Notes: generated by a model from the letters alone, not told the origin. DNA of 64,000 bases from Marmoricola sp. (GCA_025964775.1 JAOPYE010000003.1:1-64000), one strand, 5' to 3'. Counted from the stretch's first letter, positions 36,013 through 44,599 are shown. Program-made: numbers and translations.

Positions 36013-36073
36013 ATTCGAACGTGCGACCTAGAGATTAGAAGGCTCTTGCTCTATCCAGCTGAGCTACGGGGGC
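35997..36073 (-). tRNA. tRNA-Arg(UCU)
   Basis: Cloverleaf with acceptor GCCCCCG/CGGGGGC, loop CTTCTAA giving anticodon UCU, T-arm GCACG-TTCGAAT-CGTGC and an encoded CCA. The last anticodon-stem pair is a C-T mismatch. Its 3' end is duplicated next to it, and an accessory island begins on its 5' side. Confidence 0.94.
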
Positions 36074-36253
36074 GGGACGTGCGGGATTGCCTGCGGAAAC
36101 CCTCGCGCGCTCCGGATGAAGTCTAGTGAGGGCGGCGTCGGGGCGCCGGAAGGCGCCCCAGACCGCCCAGTTTGACGCATGCTGTGAGTAGTCGAGCTCC
36201 GCTGCAAAGTCCACTGATCGCGAGACTCGCTGACCTGCGGACAGTGCCGGCGG

Positions 36254-37366
36254 TTAGTCGGCGCTTGCAAGCATGCGGTCCCAGCCACCGTGCTCAATTT
36301 CGGCGAGAACTGCAGCCGTGAGCATGATGAACTTGAGGGCATTCGTTGACGTGTACTGGTCAACATGGACGGCATGTGCAGTGGCGTGTCGATTCGGCTG
36401 GAGCGGGATGGGATCGCCCGTCTCGGGCTTGAACTGGGTAAGCGTGGCGAGGACGGCGACGCTAGTTGGGAGCGTCCGAGCTGCCCGCATCACTGTGCTC
36501 TCCCAATCGGACCGGGTTTGGAATCGTGGTTTCACCGTGGAGTAGAACCTGGTCGATGGCGCGTCACGAAAGATGTGGCGCAACGCAGTGTCCATGATCG
36601 ACGCCGCTCCGGCTTGGGCCAGGCGATGGTGCCCGGCTAGGTATGCGGTCAGAGCTTCGCCCAGCGTTTCGGTGAGAAACGTCGACTCGAGGTCGTCCAA
36701 CAGGTCACGGCAGTCACTGAGGATCGTCGTGGCCGAATCGCTCAGCAACTTGGTTCGCGCAGCGGCGTCCGCGTCTACGAGGAGGTAGGTGAGTTCGGTA
36801 TTTGGGACCCACGTCAGTGGCAGGCATTCGGTAGCACCCAACTCGATGAACATCTCGTATTGAGAAATGCTGCGTTCTGGATCCCAATTGGGCGGAAGCC
36901 AATTGGTGGTGAGGTCGCTCCAGTCGATGCCTTCGAAGAAGCGGCCGAAGTCTACGAGCCCTCTGGCGATCTTCCCGAACTCGTTTCCGTAGAGATTCGT
37001 GTAGATCGAGCTTGGGATCGCGAAGGATGGCATTGCCATAGACGGCATGCCGTCCTTCCACAGGCCGGAACCTGAGATGCCAGGCAGGATGCCTCGCCAC
37101 AGTTTCGCCGCGTCGAAGGTCGGTTTCACCTTTTCAAACATCGGTCCGAGCAGGCTACTAAAGTCGATCTTCGGCATGGGGCTGCTGATGGCGTCGCCGG
37201 ACAGGCCTTGGAAAGGGTGCTCGGTCAGCCCGGGAGGGTCCTCGTCCTCGCTGGCCGCATCCGAGTCGCCAATTGGCTCGTCATCCGCAGGCTCGGTCGA
37301 GACATCGTCGGCGGCATCGCTACCCGCTTCCTCCAAGTCGTGCGTCTCATCGGGGGGTTCGCTCAC
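36254..37366 (-). CDS. HEPN-type protein with RX4H motif, accessory island
   Basis: 370 residues from a GTG at 37366. The first ~70 residues are acidic and disordered (DDVSTEPADDEPIGDSD). The middle is largely helical. The C-terminus reads QPNRHATAHAVHVDQYTSTN: Arg326 and His331 form the RX4H motif of HEPN ribonucleases, in the NRHxxxH...Y.T..N context seen in many defence-linked HEPN proteins. It lies downstream of a winged-helix gene in the same orientation. Predicted RNase or inactive HEPN scaffold; no named family recognised. Confidence 0.6.
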   Translation of the reverse strand: MSEPPDETHDLEEAGSDAADDVSTEPADDEPIGDSDAASEDEDPPGLTEHPFQGLSGDAISSPMPKIDFSSLLGPMFEKVKPTFDAAKLWRGILPGISGSGLWKDGMPSMAMPSFAIPSSIYTNLYGNEFGKIARGLVDFGRFFEGIDWSDLTTNWLPPNWDPERSISQYEMFIELGATECLPLTWVPNTELTYLLVDADAAARTKLLSDSATTILSDCRDLLDDLESTFLTETLGEALTAYLAGHHRLAQAGAASIMDTALRHIFRDAPSTRFYSTVKPRFQTRSDWESTVMRAARTLPTSVAVLATLTQFKPETGDPIPLQPNRHATAHAVHVDQYTSTNALKFIMLTAAVLAEIEHGGWDRMLASAD

Positions 37367-37478
37367 GTCGCCACGCCAGTCCCACAGCCGACGTCGTTGA
37401 GGCCTTCGGAGCGGTGGTCCCTAGAAAGTTGTGTCAGGGCGACATATCCCCGCACCGGTCTGAACAGCATCAACTGGG

Positions 37479-37925
37479 TCATCTCATCGCGCCCGTGATG
37501 ATCGAAGCCCCAACAGCCACCACCGTGTCGTGCGACAAGGTCTTGAGCGTGTCGATGGCGGCTTGCAGACGACTCCCGTCCACGCCTGCCGCAGAATCCG
37601 CCTCAGCCTGCAGCGCGCGGATCAGACGGTCGACGGCCGTCTCGGCTGTAGGCCACGCGCCACTTACCTCGAGACCCGCAAGGGGAACACCCTGCACAAA
37701 GTAGTCCTCGCCTTCGAAGCTGGACACATCTGTGCCGTCGAGCAGGCCCGCGCCAATCAGCCGGCTGAGCGTACGAGCGGCTACTGCCTGATCGATGCCG
37801 AGCTCCTCAGCGACGTGTTGGGTCATAACCGGCGGACGGTTCGTCTCCAGCCGAGCTACCACAGCGCGCAGGACAGGTAGGTCGCGTTCGTCGTACAGGG
37901 CCAAGTTCACCATCGGCGCGGTCAT
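37479..37925 (-). CDS. Winged-helix regulator-like protein, HEPN partner
   Basis: 148 residues. The N-terminal half (about 12-65) reads as a winged helix: DLPVLRAVVARL, then TQHVAEELGIDQAVAARTLSRLIGAGLL with helix-turn-helix spacing. The C-terminal half is helical (AVDRLIRALQAEADSAAG). It lies 112 bases upstream of the HEPN gene on the same strand. Tandem CAACGTTG palindromes about 50 bp upstream are likely its own operator. Could be an antitoxin-like repressor of the HEPN gene. Confidence 0.6.
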   Translation of the reverse strand: MTAPMVNLALYDERDLPVLRAVVARLETNRPPVMTQHVAEELGIDQAVAARTLSRLIGAGLLDGTDVSSFEGEDYFVQGVPLAGLEVSGAWPTAETAVDRLIRALQAEADSAAGVDGSRLQAAIDTLKTLSHDTVVAVGASIITGAMR

Positions 37926-37972
37926 AGGCCCATCATGCCCAGTTGCGCCGACATAGACCGGTTGCTACCAGA

Positions 37973-37989
37973 CAACGTTGACAACGTTG
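37973..37989 (-). promoter_or_regulatory. Tandem CAACGTTG operator upstream of the wHTH gene
   Basis: Two perfect 8-bp palindromes, CAACGTTG at 37973-37980 and 37982-37989, nine bases apart, placed where a -35 region of the wHTH-HEPN unit would be. Confidence 0.55.
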
Positions 37990-38112
37990 CGGTCCAGACC
38001 GCTGGAGATCCGCGGACCGGCCTCGCGATCAGCGGCGATAGCGAGTTAGGTCAGTCCGCCGCTCGCGGCACGCCCGATTGCCCGAGGGCTCTGTGCCGAC
38101 CCCAAGCGGGCC

Positions 38113-39537
38113 TCAAATGTCACTGACGGAGCGCTGCGTGGCTGATGTGTCGAATTCTGGCCAGCGGCTGCGGCTCTGGAAGTACTCGGGCGCCTCGGGC
38201 GCCTCGGTGAACTCGAGTAGGCCGCCAACCTTTTGCATGAGGACGTCGCGGACCTCGCTGGGGCTCGCAAAGAAGAACTCACGGCGCTGGTTGACGTAAT
38301 TCACGCGCCTGTCGGCGAACGCCTTGTGGAGCTCGTTCTCCAGGGTCACGGCATCGTCGGAGAAGAAGAGCGCATGTGTGTCGTACCGGAACGGGACAGA
38401 GGCGCTGCCTAATTCGCGGACTCGGTCTCGGGGTTCGAGGCGGCGTGTCATGCCGATCTTCACGATGTTCGGGCCGAGCGCTCCGATGTTGGAGATTACG
38501 TATACATACCCAGCGCGGATGTTCGCGATGCGGTAGTCGTTTGCCTCGATAGCTTCCTGTATCTCGGTCAACCGACCTGACAGCTCGTCAACTGCCGAGT
38601 CGTCACCTTTGGCGCGTAGTTGCTCGAGTGCGGCCGTGTAGTGCGCTCGCTCCTTCTCTAGGCGCTCACGTTCTGCTGCGAGCTCTTCCTCGACTTTCCG
38701 CTGCTCACGAAGGAGATCTCGTTGCTCGCGGGCTCTTTCCCTCTCCTCTTGGACTTTCATTTGGTAGTCCGCAGTGAGTTCGAGCTCCCCGACACGCAAG
38801 TGGTGATAGTCGGGGTTGACGCGCATTTCCATGATGACGCCAAGTCGTTCGATGGACTTCATCGCGTTCTCCAAACGCTTCTTGGCGGTGGAGATGTTGC
38901 CGTTGCGCAGTGATCGAACGCAGTTGTCGGCTTCGGCGTTGTATGCGCGGAGCATGAGTTTGGAGAGGTTCGCAACCATCTTCCGGCCTTTGGCATGGGA
39001 ACCGTCGAAGGTAAAGAGATCGGCGGCGAGAACTGCCCGGTTGGCTTTGACGAGGTCGTCGATACTCGAGTTGATTTCGGAGAGCCGGTCCTTGTACGCG
39101 GCGGCGCTTTCGAGTGGGTGGTGGTAGCGGTAGATGCCGACGTCCTGGAGGACACGCTGGTCATTGAGTTCAATGACCTCGCTGCGGTCGGAGTGGGCGA
39201 GTTCGGTTTCGAGTTCTGCGATGCGCCGCAGAAGAGTGCTCGTGTCGGGGGGTGTTGGCGCTGACACCCCGGGCGGCGCTGACGCCTGTAGGTCAGGCTC
39301 CGGTGTTGGTGGATCGGTAGGCGCGACCGCTGTTGGGGGGACCGGAGTCTTGGCTGGCGCATCGATAGGTGGTGGGTCTTGTTCCGTCTCAGGTGGTGGC
39401 GCCATGTCGGACTCGTCGGCGAGCCACAGTTGCCATCCGTCAGGGATTGGAGGCCAAGTGGGGTCGGGTTTCCAGTCACGCGGTGGTGTCCAGCCCTCTG
39501 GCGGCTGGGGCCATGCGGGCGGCGGGTTGAACCGCAC
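38113..39537 (-). CDS. DUF4041 / GIY-YIG (T5orf172, Mug113) nuclease-domain protein
   Basis: 474 residues. Trp/Pro-rich N-terminus (WPQPPEGWTPPRDW, 9-22) and Pro-rich linker to about 100; DUF4041 region about 125-255 (YRYHHPLESAAAYKDRL); long Glu/Arg coiled coil 258-340; C-terminal GIY-YIG domain 343-425 with GYVYVISN, VKIGMTRR, the Glu in TLENELHKAF and NQRREFF. These fit an active GIY-YIG DNA nuclease. The GTG start overlaps the stop of the upstream coiled-coil gene (TAGTG), so the pair is translationally coupled. DUF4041 proteins occur in phages and defence islands; role unproven. Confidence 0.82.
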   Translation of the reverse strand: MRFNPPPAWPQPPEGWTPPRDWKPDPTWPPIPDGWQLWLADESDMAPPPETEQDPPPIDAPAKTPVPPTAVAPTDPPTPEPDLQASAPPGVSAPTPPDTSTLLRRIAELETELAHSDRSEVIELNDQRVLQDVGIYRYHHPLESAAAYKDRLSEINSSIDDLVKANRAVLAADLFTFDGSHAKGRKMVANLSKLMLRAYNAEADNCVRSLRNGNISTAKKRLENAMKSIERLGVIMEMRVNPDYHHLRVGELELTADYQMKVQEERERAREQRDLLREQRKVEEELAAERERLEKERAHYTAALEQLRAKGDDSAVDELSGRLTEIQEAIEANDYRIANIRAGYVYVISNIGALGPNIVKIGMTRRLEPRDRVRELGSASVPFRYDTHALFFSDDAVTLENELHKAFADRRVNYVNQRREFFFASPSEVRDVLMQKVGGLLEFTEAPEAPEYFQSRSRWPEFDTSATQRSVSDI

Positions 39538-40808
39538 TACTGGCCTCGCTGCCGGACGCCGCGGCTGGTGTCGGCTCGGGTGAGGTCGGACGGTGACTTC
39601 GATACCGAAGCACCCAGGTGTTCCAGGGTTGCAGAAGGGACGATGTTGGCGAGATTGAAGGAGTTGAACGTCTCCCGGTCCGCGGCAACAATCACGAGAG
39701 GCACAAACTCAGGCTTGCCCGTTGCGGGTGAGATCCCGTTGACACCGACGGTGAGTGCGATGGAGTGGATTCTGCCTGCGCGATCGGCTTCGAACACTTC
39801 GTGCATGGTGCGGACGGCGACCTGGTGCACCGCTGCGTTGTACCGGTCTTTCTGTGCCTTCAAAGGGAGCCTGATGGCGTCGATCTCGTCCTTTACCTTT
39901 ACGTACCTGTACTCCTTGACGGACGGTAACGCCGAAGGCTCAGGGATGCTCACCTGGAGTGTCAACTCGCGCGAGGCAAGGTCGAAGGTGTGAACGTGGT
40001 CGACTTCAAACGCGTCCGGGTAGACCGAGTTTGATAACACGATGCCGACGTAGTCGTCGATTGCGTACTCGACGTCGAACGCGAGGTCGTTGATGAACTT
40101 CGTCAGTTCCTCGTTCCGCGTAGCGGCGTCTGCCTCACGTTGTGCACATTCGGCCTTGTACCCAGCTTCGGACTCAGCGAGCTTTACCAAACGGTCGGCC
40201 TCGCCGGCCTCTCGGGCTGCGAGGGCAGCGACGTGATGGGTGTACATCTTGGCGTTCTTCTCGTTCCAAAACTGAACCCGCTCTTGGTGCTCGGCGTGGG
40301 CCGCCGCGACTGCCTCAGCATGCTTCTTCTTCCCGAACGCCCCAGCCAGACCCTTCGGCGCGAGCGGTTCCAGGTAGGGCGGCGATGGCGGGTAGATGAG
40401 TTCAGGGATAGGGGGCAGCGGCTCACCGATCTTGCCGGGCTCGAATGGGGGATGCACGACTGTGATTTTTAGCGATTCGAGGTCGACGTAGTCGTCCGTG
40501 TCGAGAGTCCAGGCAAGGATCCCGTCTATGTCCGCATAGGACGCAGCGAGCGCCTTGTTCATCTCGTCAACTTCGGCCTCGCGTGCCTCGATATGCAGGC
40601 GGGTCGCTTCCTTGTCCGCGGTCTTGCGCTGTGCGTCCGACGCTCGCGCGGCGGCTGCGCGTGCACGCTCAGCCGCGTTCAGCGCGCGCTCGTGCTCGCG
40701 GACGGCCGCGTTGTGTGCACGGACAGCCTGCGCGTCCAACTGTCGGCGCCGCTTCTCTGCCTGCTGCGTCTGGTAGTTCAACTCCGCGAAGAAACCACGC
40801 CTCGCCAT
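39537..40808 (-). CDS. Coiled-coil protein, partner of the DUF4041 nuclease
   Basis: 423 residues from the ATG at 40808 (MARRGFFAELNYQTQQAEKRRRQ). A long Ala/Arg/Glu coiled coil spans about 10-75, another about 150-230. The middle YVDLESLKITVVHPPF and KGLAGAFGKKKHAEAV, and the C-terminal domain (DDYVGIVLSNSVYPDAFEVDH, EYRYVKVKDEIDA, SATLEHLGASVSKSPSDL), belong to a conserved but unnamed actinobacterial family. No enzyme motif is visible. Coupling to the GIY-YIG gene suggests a sensor or scaffold for that nuclease. Confidence 0.65.
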   Translation of the reverse strand: MARRGFFAELNYQTQQAEKRRRQLDAQAVRAHNAAVREHERALNAAERARAAAARASDAQRKTADKEATRLHIEAREAEVDEMNKALAASYADIDGILAWTLDTDDYVDLESLKITVVHPPFEPGKIGEPLPPIPELIYPPSPPYLEPLAPKGLAGAFGKKKHAEAVAAAHAEHQERVQFWNEKNAKMYTHHVAALAAREAGEADRLVKLAESEAGYKAECAQREADAATRNEELTKFINDLAFDVEYAIDDYVGIVLSNSVYPDAFEVDHVHTFDLASRELTLQVSIPEPSALPSVKEYRYVKVKDEIDAIRLPLKAQKDRYNAAVHQVAVRTMHEVFEADRAGRIHSIALTVGVNGISPATGKPEFVPLVIVAADRETFNSFNLANIVPSATLEHLGASVSKSPSDLTRADTSRGVRQRGQ

Positions 40809-41015
40809 GACTGCACCCCTCAAACCCGATTTTCGGGAACGCATAGCACCGTAGACCGACCCCCGGAGCCACGCAGCAGAAATCGGTGTTCGATCGCACT
40901 TCAGCCTTCGGCGAGACGACCAGATGGTGTCCGTCGCTCCGCCGCTCCGCCGCTTCCGGTCCTCGGATCGTCTATTTCGGTCCGAGATTCCGTCAACAGA
41001 AGGCATCATCGGTAA

Positions 41016-41972
41016 ATGCTGTCGGCGGAGGTCTCATGGCGCTGCGAACCTGGGATCAACCGCGCTTACGTCTGGCTCAGCGACGGGTCGATCCCCGGCT
41101 ACCGAGACCTCGACACTTGGCTCGACTACCCCACAGACCCCAGCCAACTCAACTTGATCCAAGCAGTTCTTGCCGAATGGACAGCGTCGACCGGAGTGCC
41201 GTGCGCAGCAACGCCCGGTGAGCCCACACCGCCCGACCTGGGAGGTTCCGGTGTTAGCGGGTGGCTCAAGCGTCGCCGAATCAGGCGGGAACACGACCGC
41301 GCCCTCAGTGCCTATCGGTCTTGGCGCCTGGATCATCCGATCTGGAGGATTCCGATCGACCCACCGCACGGCGGTTGGAGGGACCTCGTCCGAAACGATC
41401 CGGGCGAGGCGCTTTGGCAGCATGCAAGTGAGTTGCCAACACCACAGTGGTACGCACTCGCAGCCAAGCGCGAGGCCCGCGCGTGGCGCGTCGGCGCCAT
41501 GGGTGAGGAGACAGTCGCCCACGAACTCACACGCATCGGTCGAACCGGCAACTGGCGTTTCGTCCACTCGGTCCCAGTCGGGACGCGAGGATCGGACATC
41601 GACCACGTCCTCGTGGGTCCCGGTGGCGTGTTCACGATCAACACCAAAGCCCACCGAGACTCAAACATCTGGGTAGGCCCGAACAGCATCATGGTCGGCG
41701 GGCACAAGCAGCCCTACCTCCGGAACTCACGGCACGAAGCGAACCGAGCAAGCAAACTCTTGTCAGCGGCAACCGGCCTCGCAGTCGTGGCGCACCCAGT
41801 CATTGCGATCGTCGATCCCCGCAACATCACATACCGCAATCCGCCCGAGGACGTCACCGTGGTGACACGTCGCGGCTTGAAGCGCTGGGTGTCTAGCCTC
41901 GCCCCAGCTCTGGACGACGGGCAGATCGAGGCGATCTTTTCCGCCGTGCGCAGGTCGACAACCTGGACCTGA
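41016..41972 (+). CDS. NERD-domain nuclease-related protein
   Basis: 318 residues. An N-terminal segment (GINRAYVWLSDGSIPGYRDLDTW) seen in other actinobacterial NERD proteins is followed by a Lys/Arg-rich linker and the NERD domain about 155-270: GAMGEETVAHEL with Glu164, SDIDHVLVGPGGVFTINTKAH with Asp196 and Lys211, a PD-(D/E)XK-like site. It is divergent from the coiled-coil/GIY-YIG pair, 207 bp apart. NERD domains occur with helicases and in defence loci; a DNA or RNA nuclease is expected. Confidence 0.8.
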   Translation: MLSAEVSWRCEPGINRAYVWLSDGSIPGYRDLDTWLDYPTDPSQLNLIQAVLAEWTASTGVPCAATPGEPTPPDLGGSGVSGWLKRRRIRREHDRALSAYRSWRLDHPIWRIPIDPPHGGWRDLVRNDPGEALWQHASELPTPQWYALAAKREARAWRVGAMGEETVAHELTRIGRTGNWRFVHSVPVGTRGSDIDHVLVGPGGVFTINTKAHRDSNIWVGPNSIMVGGHKQPYLRNSRHEANRASKLLSAATGLAVVAHPVIAIVDPRNITYRNPPEDVTVVTRRGLKRWVSSLAPALDDGQIEAIFSAVRRSTTWT

Positions 41973-42024
41973 GGGCCCGTCATCTACTGCGCCTATCCGC
42001 CGCGCCATCACTCGTTTCCCCCAC

Positions 42025-42561
42025 ATGAATCAAGCCTTGGATAGCGTCAAGTCGTCATCGACACTTGAGAGGAAGTTCCTTGTGGTCGGCTACACGAGTG
42101 AAGGCGCGAGCGACGCGCAGTGGTTTCCGAACGATCCGGCCGCAGTGTGGACCGCCGTCAAGAAATACCTGAGCAGCATGAAGTTGCGCAGCTGCGACGA
42201 CAGAACGATGCGACTTGAGGTCAATCTAGGGATGGCGGCGTTCACGGGAAGTTGTATCGCAAGCGTGTCGGTGCAGCCGGCCCCGCAGGGCGGTGCGCTG
42301 CTGAGGTTTTCTGGTCGCATGGGTGCGTTCTCGGGCCAAAACATTGGCGCCACGCGTCGCATCGAGAAGGAGCGCACCGACTTGATCAACAGCGTTGCCT
42401 CCATGCTGCCAGCAGTGATGCCTCCCCCCGCTTCTGGGGCTGCGACGGACTCAGATCAGTTGGACGTTGTCGGCAAACTGCAGCAACTTTCCGTGCTTCA
42501 CCAAGCTGGTGCACTCAGTGATGACGAGTACGCCTCGGCCAAGGCCAAACTTCTCGCCTAG
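42025..42561 (+). CDS. SHOCT-domain protein
   Basis: 178 residues. The N-terminal ~130 form a beta-rich domain (WFPNDPAAVWTAVKKYL, then SCIASVSVQPAPQGGALLRFSGRMG), resembling small polyketide-cyclase/START-like folds. The last ~30 (VVGKLQQLSVLHQAGALSDDEYASAKAKLL) are a SHOCT oligomerisation motif. It follows the NERD gene by 52 bases and ends at a small hairpin. Role unknown; the island context suggests an accessory of the NERD protein. Confidence 0.7.
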   Translation: MNQALDSVKSSSTLERKFLVVGYTSEGASDAQWFPNDPAAVWTAVKKYLSSMKLRSCDDRTMRLEVNLGMAAFTGSCIASVSVQPAPQGGALLRFSGRMGAFSGQNIGATRRIEKERTDLINSVASMLPAVMPPPASGAATDSDQLDVVGKLQQLSVLHQAGALSDDEYASAKAKLLA

Positions 42562-42563
42562 CC

Positions 42564-42581
42564 GGGCGCACGAATGCGCCC
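42564..42581 (+). terminator. Terminator after the SHOCT gene
   Basis: Seven-bp stem GGGCGCA/TGCGCCC with a CGAA tetraloop, directly after the stop codon. Confidence 0.6.
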
Positions 42582-42915
42582 CTCACTCGATCCCGTATTC
42601 GTAGCTGCGGCGAATTGGCCCGTCTCTTGTGCCGCGACCCAGTTGTTCTCGCCTGGCTAACCAGCGTCACTTCGCCGCAACAGCGACGTCGTAGTGCGTC
42701 AGTTCGACTGATCGGTTCAGCTGAAACCGCTCGATCGGCAATCCGGCCTCGCAGGTCAACCTCTGCCTACCGTTCGAGGCAGGTCCTGCGGCGGCTGGGA
42801 ACAGCCGCGATCATGCAGCAGCGCTCCTACTGATGACGTCGGCGGTTCGCGGGCGTGCTCGTGGGCGCCGTGGCAGGATCGCGGTGACCCGCTGCCGACG
42901 AACAGGACCACCGCC
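42582..42915. other. Gene-free gap at the right edge of the accessory island
   Basis: About 330 bases without a convincing coding region. Base composition shifts from the mixed island style to strongly G/C-rich near 42830. A hairpin CTGCCT/AGGCAG near 42770 is the only structure noticed. No tRNA fragment or integrase remnant was seen. Confidence 0.5.
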
Positions 42916-43833
42916 GTGCTCGCCAAGAGTCCCCGCCGCACCATCCCCGCCCTCGTCGTCGTGGTGGCACTCGCCGCCGCGATCTTCGGTACGACGGCAG
43001 CCGAGGCCCGGACCGCAGCCCCGACGCAGCCCGTGGTGGTGTCGAAGCCGCGGATCACCAAGATCCTGATCTTCATGGTCGAGAACCACTCGCTCTCCGA
43101 GATGCGGGCCTCGATGCCGTACACCTTCTCGTTGGCGAGGAAGTACGCGTACGCCACCAATTACTCGGCGATCACGCACCCGTCGCTGCCGAACTACCTG
43201 GCGGTCGCCGGCGGCTCGACGTTCGGCGTGACCGACGACGCGAACCCCTCGGCCCACCGGATCTCCGGGCGGTCGATCTTCAGCCAGGCACTCGCGCACC
43301 GCCTCACGGCGAAGACCTACGCCGACTCGATGCCGTCCCGGTGCGCGCTGTCCAGCTCGGGCGAGTACGCCGTCCGGCACAACCCGTGGGCCTACTTCGT
43401 CGACGGCCGTGCCGCGTGCCGTACCTACGACGTCCCAGTCGCCGCGCTCGCAGCCGACTCGCGGGCCGGTCGGCTCCCGAACGTGGCCATGGTCATCCCC
43501 AACCTGGTCCACGACGCGCACGACGGGACCCTGGCCGCCTCGGATACCTGGATCAAGGCCCGGATCCTCCAGGTCATGGCGGGTACGGATTGGAAGAGCG
43601 GGCACCTGGCGATCGTGATCACCGCAGACGAGGACGACCACTCCCAGGGCAACAAGGTCCTCACCGTCGTCGCGTCGCGCTACCAGGTGCATCGCGTCGT
43701 GCCGACTGCGCTGACTCACTACTCGCTGACCAGGTTGGTCGACGACGTCCTGGGAGTCGCTTACCTCCGCTCGGCGGCCACGGCACGTTCGATGAAGGCT
43801 GCGTTCGGCATCATCACGAAGCCCCGTCCGTGA
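42916..43833 (+). CDS. Secreted phosphoesterase (PF04185-like, acid phosphatase/phospholipase C type)
   Basis: 305 residues. Signal peptide (RRTIPALVVVVALAAAIFGTTAAEA), then KILIFMVENHSLSEM (the metal-binding ExNHS of this family), THPSLPNYLAVAGGSTFGVTDD and ITADEDDHSQGN. These match the alkaline-phosphatase-fold phosphoesterases that include phospholipase C and acid phosphatases. GTG start at 42916. Its stop overlaps the start of the SDR gene (GTGA). Confidence 0.87.
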   Translation: MLAKSPRRTIPALVVVVALAAAIFGTTAAEARTAAPTQPVVVSKPRITKILIFMVENHSLSEMRASMPYTFSLARKYAYATNYSAITHPSLPNYLAVAGGSTFGVTDDANPSAHRISGRSIFSQALAHRLTAKTYADSMPSRCALSSSGEYAVRHNPWAYFVDGRAACRTYDVPVAALAADSRAGRLPNVAMVIPNLVHDAHDGTLAASDTWIKARILQVMAGTDWKSGHLAIVITADEDDHSQGNKVLTVVASRYQVHRVVPTALTHYSLTRLVDDVLGVAYLRSAATARSMKAAFGIITKPRP

Positions 43834-44588
43834 CGGCCGGGCTCGAGGCTTCGCCGGCCGACGTCGCGCCGCGGTACCAGCGTTTCACCGACCGTCGGGT
43901 CCTGGTCACCGGTGCCTCCGGCGGGCTCGGCGGCCAGGTCTGCGCACTGTTCCGCGCCGAGGGAGCGCGGGTGATCGGGCTCGATGTCGTCCCCTCGGAC
44001 GGGGTGATGGCGTGCGATCTGGCCGACCCGGCGTCGATCGCGGGCGTGGTGGGGGCTGCGCTCGCGGAGCTCGGTGGCCTCGACGTGCTGTGCAACGTCG
44101 CCGGTATCCAGACGTTCGCGAAGCTCGAGGACCTCAGCGCAGACCTGCTGCACCGCCACCTCGCGGTCAACACGGTCGGCCCGATCCTGATGGCCCAGGC
44201 GGTGGCTGGTTCCCTGGCCGAGTCGCGCGGCAACGTGGTCACCGTCGCCTCGATCTCGGCCTTGATGGGCCAGCCCTACAACGCGGCCTACTGCGCGAGC
44301 AAGGCCGGGGTCCTGCTCGGCATGCGAGCGCTCGCCGTCGAGCTGGCCGGTCGCGGGATCAGGGTGAACTGCGTTTCGCCGGGTGGCATCGACACCCCGA
44401 TGATCACCGGTGCGGCGGAGAGCCTGCCCACCGACGTCGACTGGACGCTGATCGCCAAGAGTCAGAGCGTCATCCCGGGGTTCATGCCGCCGGCCGACGT
44501 CGCCGAGGCGATCCTGTTCCTCGCCTCGGATGCCGCAGCGTCGATCACGGCCGCCAACCTGGTGGTGGACCGCGGCGTGATCTGGTGA
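43830..44588 (+). CDS. SDR family oxidoreductase
   Basis: 252 residues. Classical short-chain dehydrogenase: cofactor motif VTGASGGLGGQ, CNVAGIQ (NAG-type), catalytic Ser in ASISALMGQ, YxxxK in YCASKAG, and SPGGIDTPM. DVVPSD after the second strand suggests NAD(H). The substrate is not predictable. The GTG start overlaps the phosphoesterase stop, an unexpected coupling of a secreted hydrolase with a cytoplasmic dehydrogenase. Confidence 0.92.
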   Translation: MTAGLEASPADVAPRYQRFTDRRVLVTGASGGLGGQVCALFRAEGARVIGLDVVPSDGVMACDLADPASIAGVVGAALAELGGLDVLCNVAGIQTFAKLEDLSADLLHRHLAVNTVGPILMAQAVAGSLAESRGNVVTVASISALMGQPYNAAYCASKAGVLLGMRALAVELAGRGIRVNCVSPGGIDTPMITGAAESLPTDVDWTLIAKSQSVIPGFMPPADVAEAILFLASDAAASITAANLVVDRGVIW

Positions 44589-44599
44589 GTCTCGGCTCC

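Noticed and set aside
39537..41009. Coiled-coil gene starting at 41009
   Set aside because: The extra ~67 codons lie over the divergent promoter region; the ATG at 40808 begins the conserved MARRGFFAEL sequence.
36126..42581. Prophage or integrative element
   Set aside because: No integrase, transposase, portal, capsid, relaxase or replication gene is visible; classified as an accessory island only.
42582..42915. tRNA-like fragment or att site at the right island edge
   Set aside because: A small hairpin with GTTCGA looked like a T-arm, but there is no matching acceptor or anticodon arm and no copy of the tRNA-Arg 3' end.
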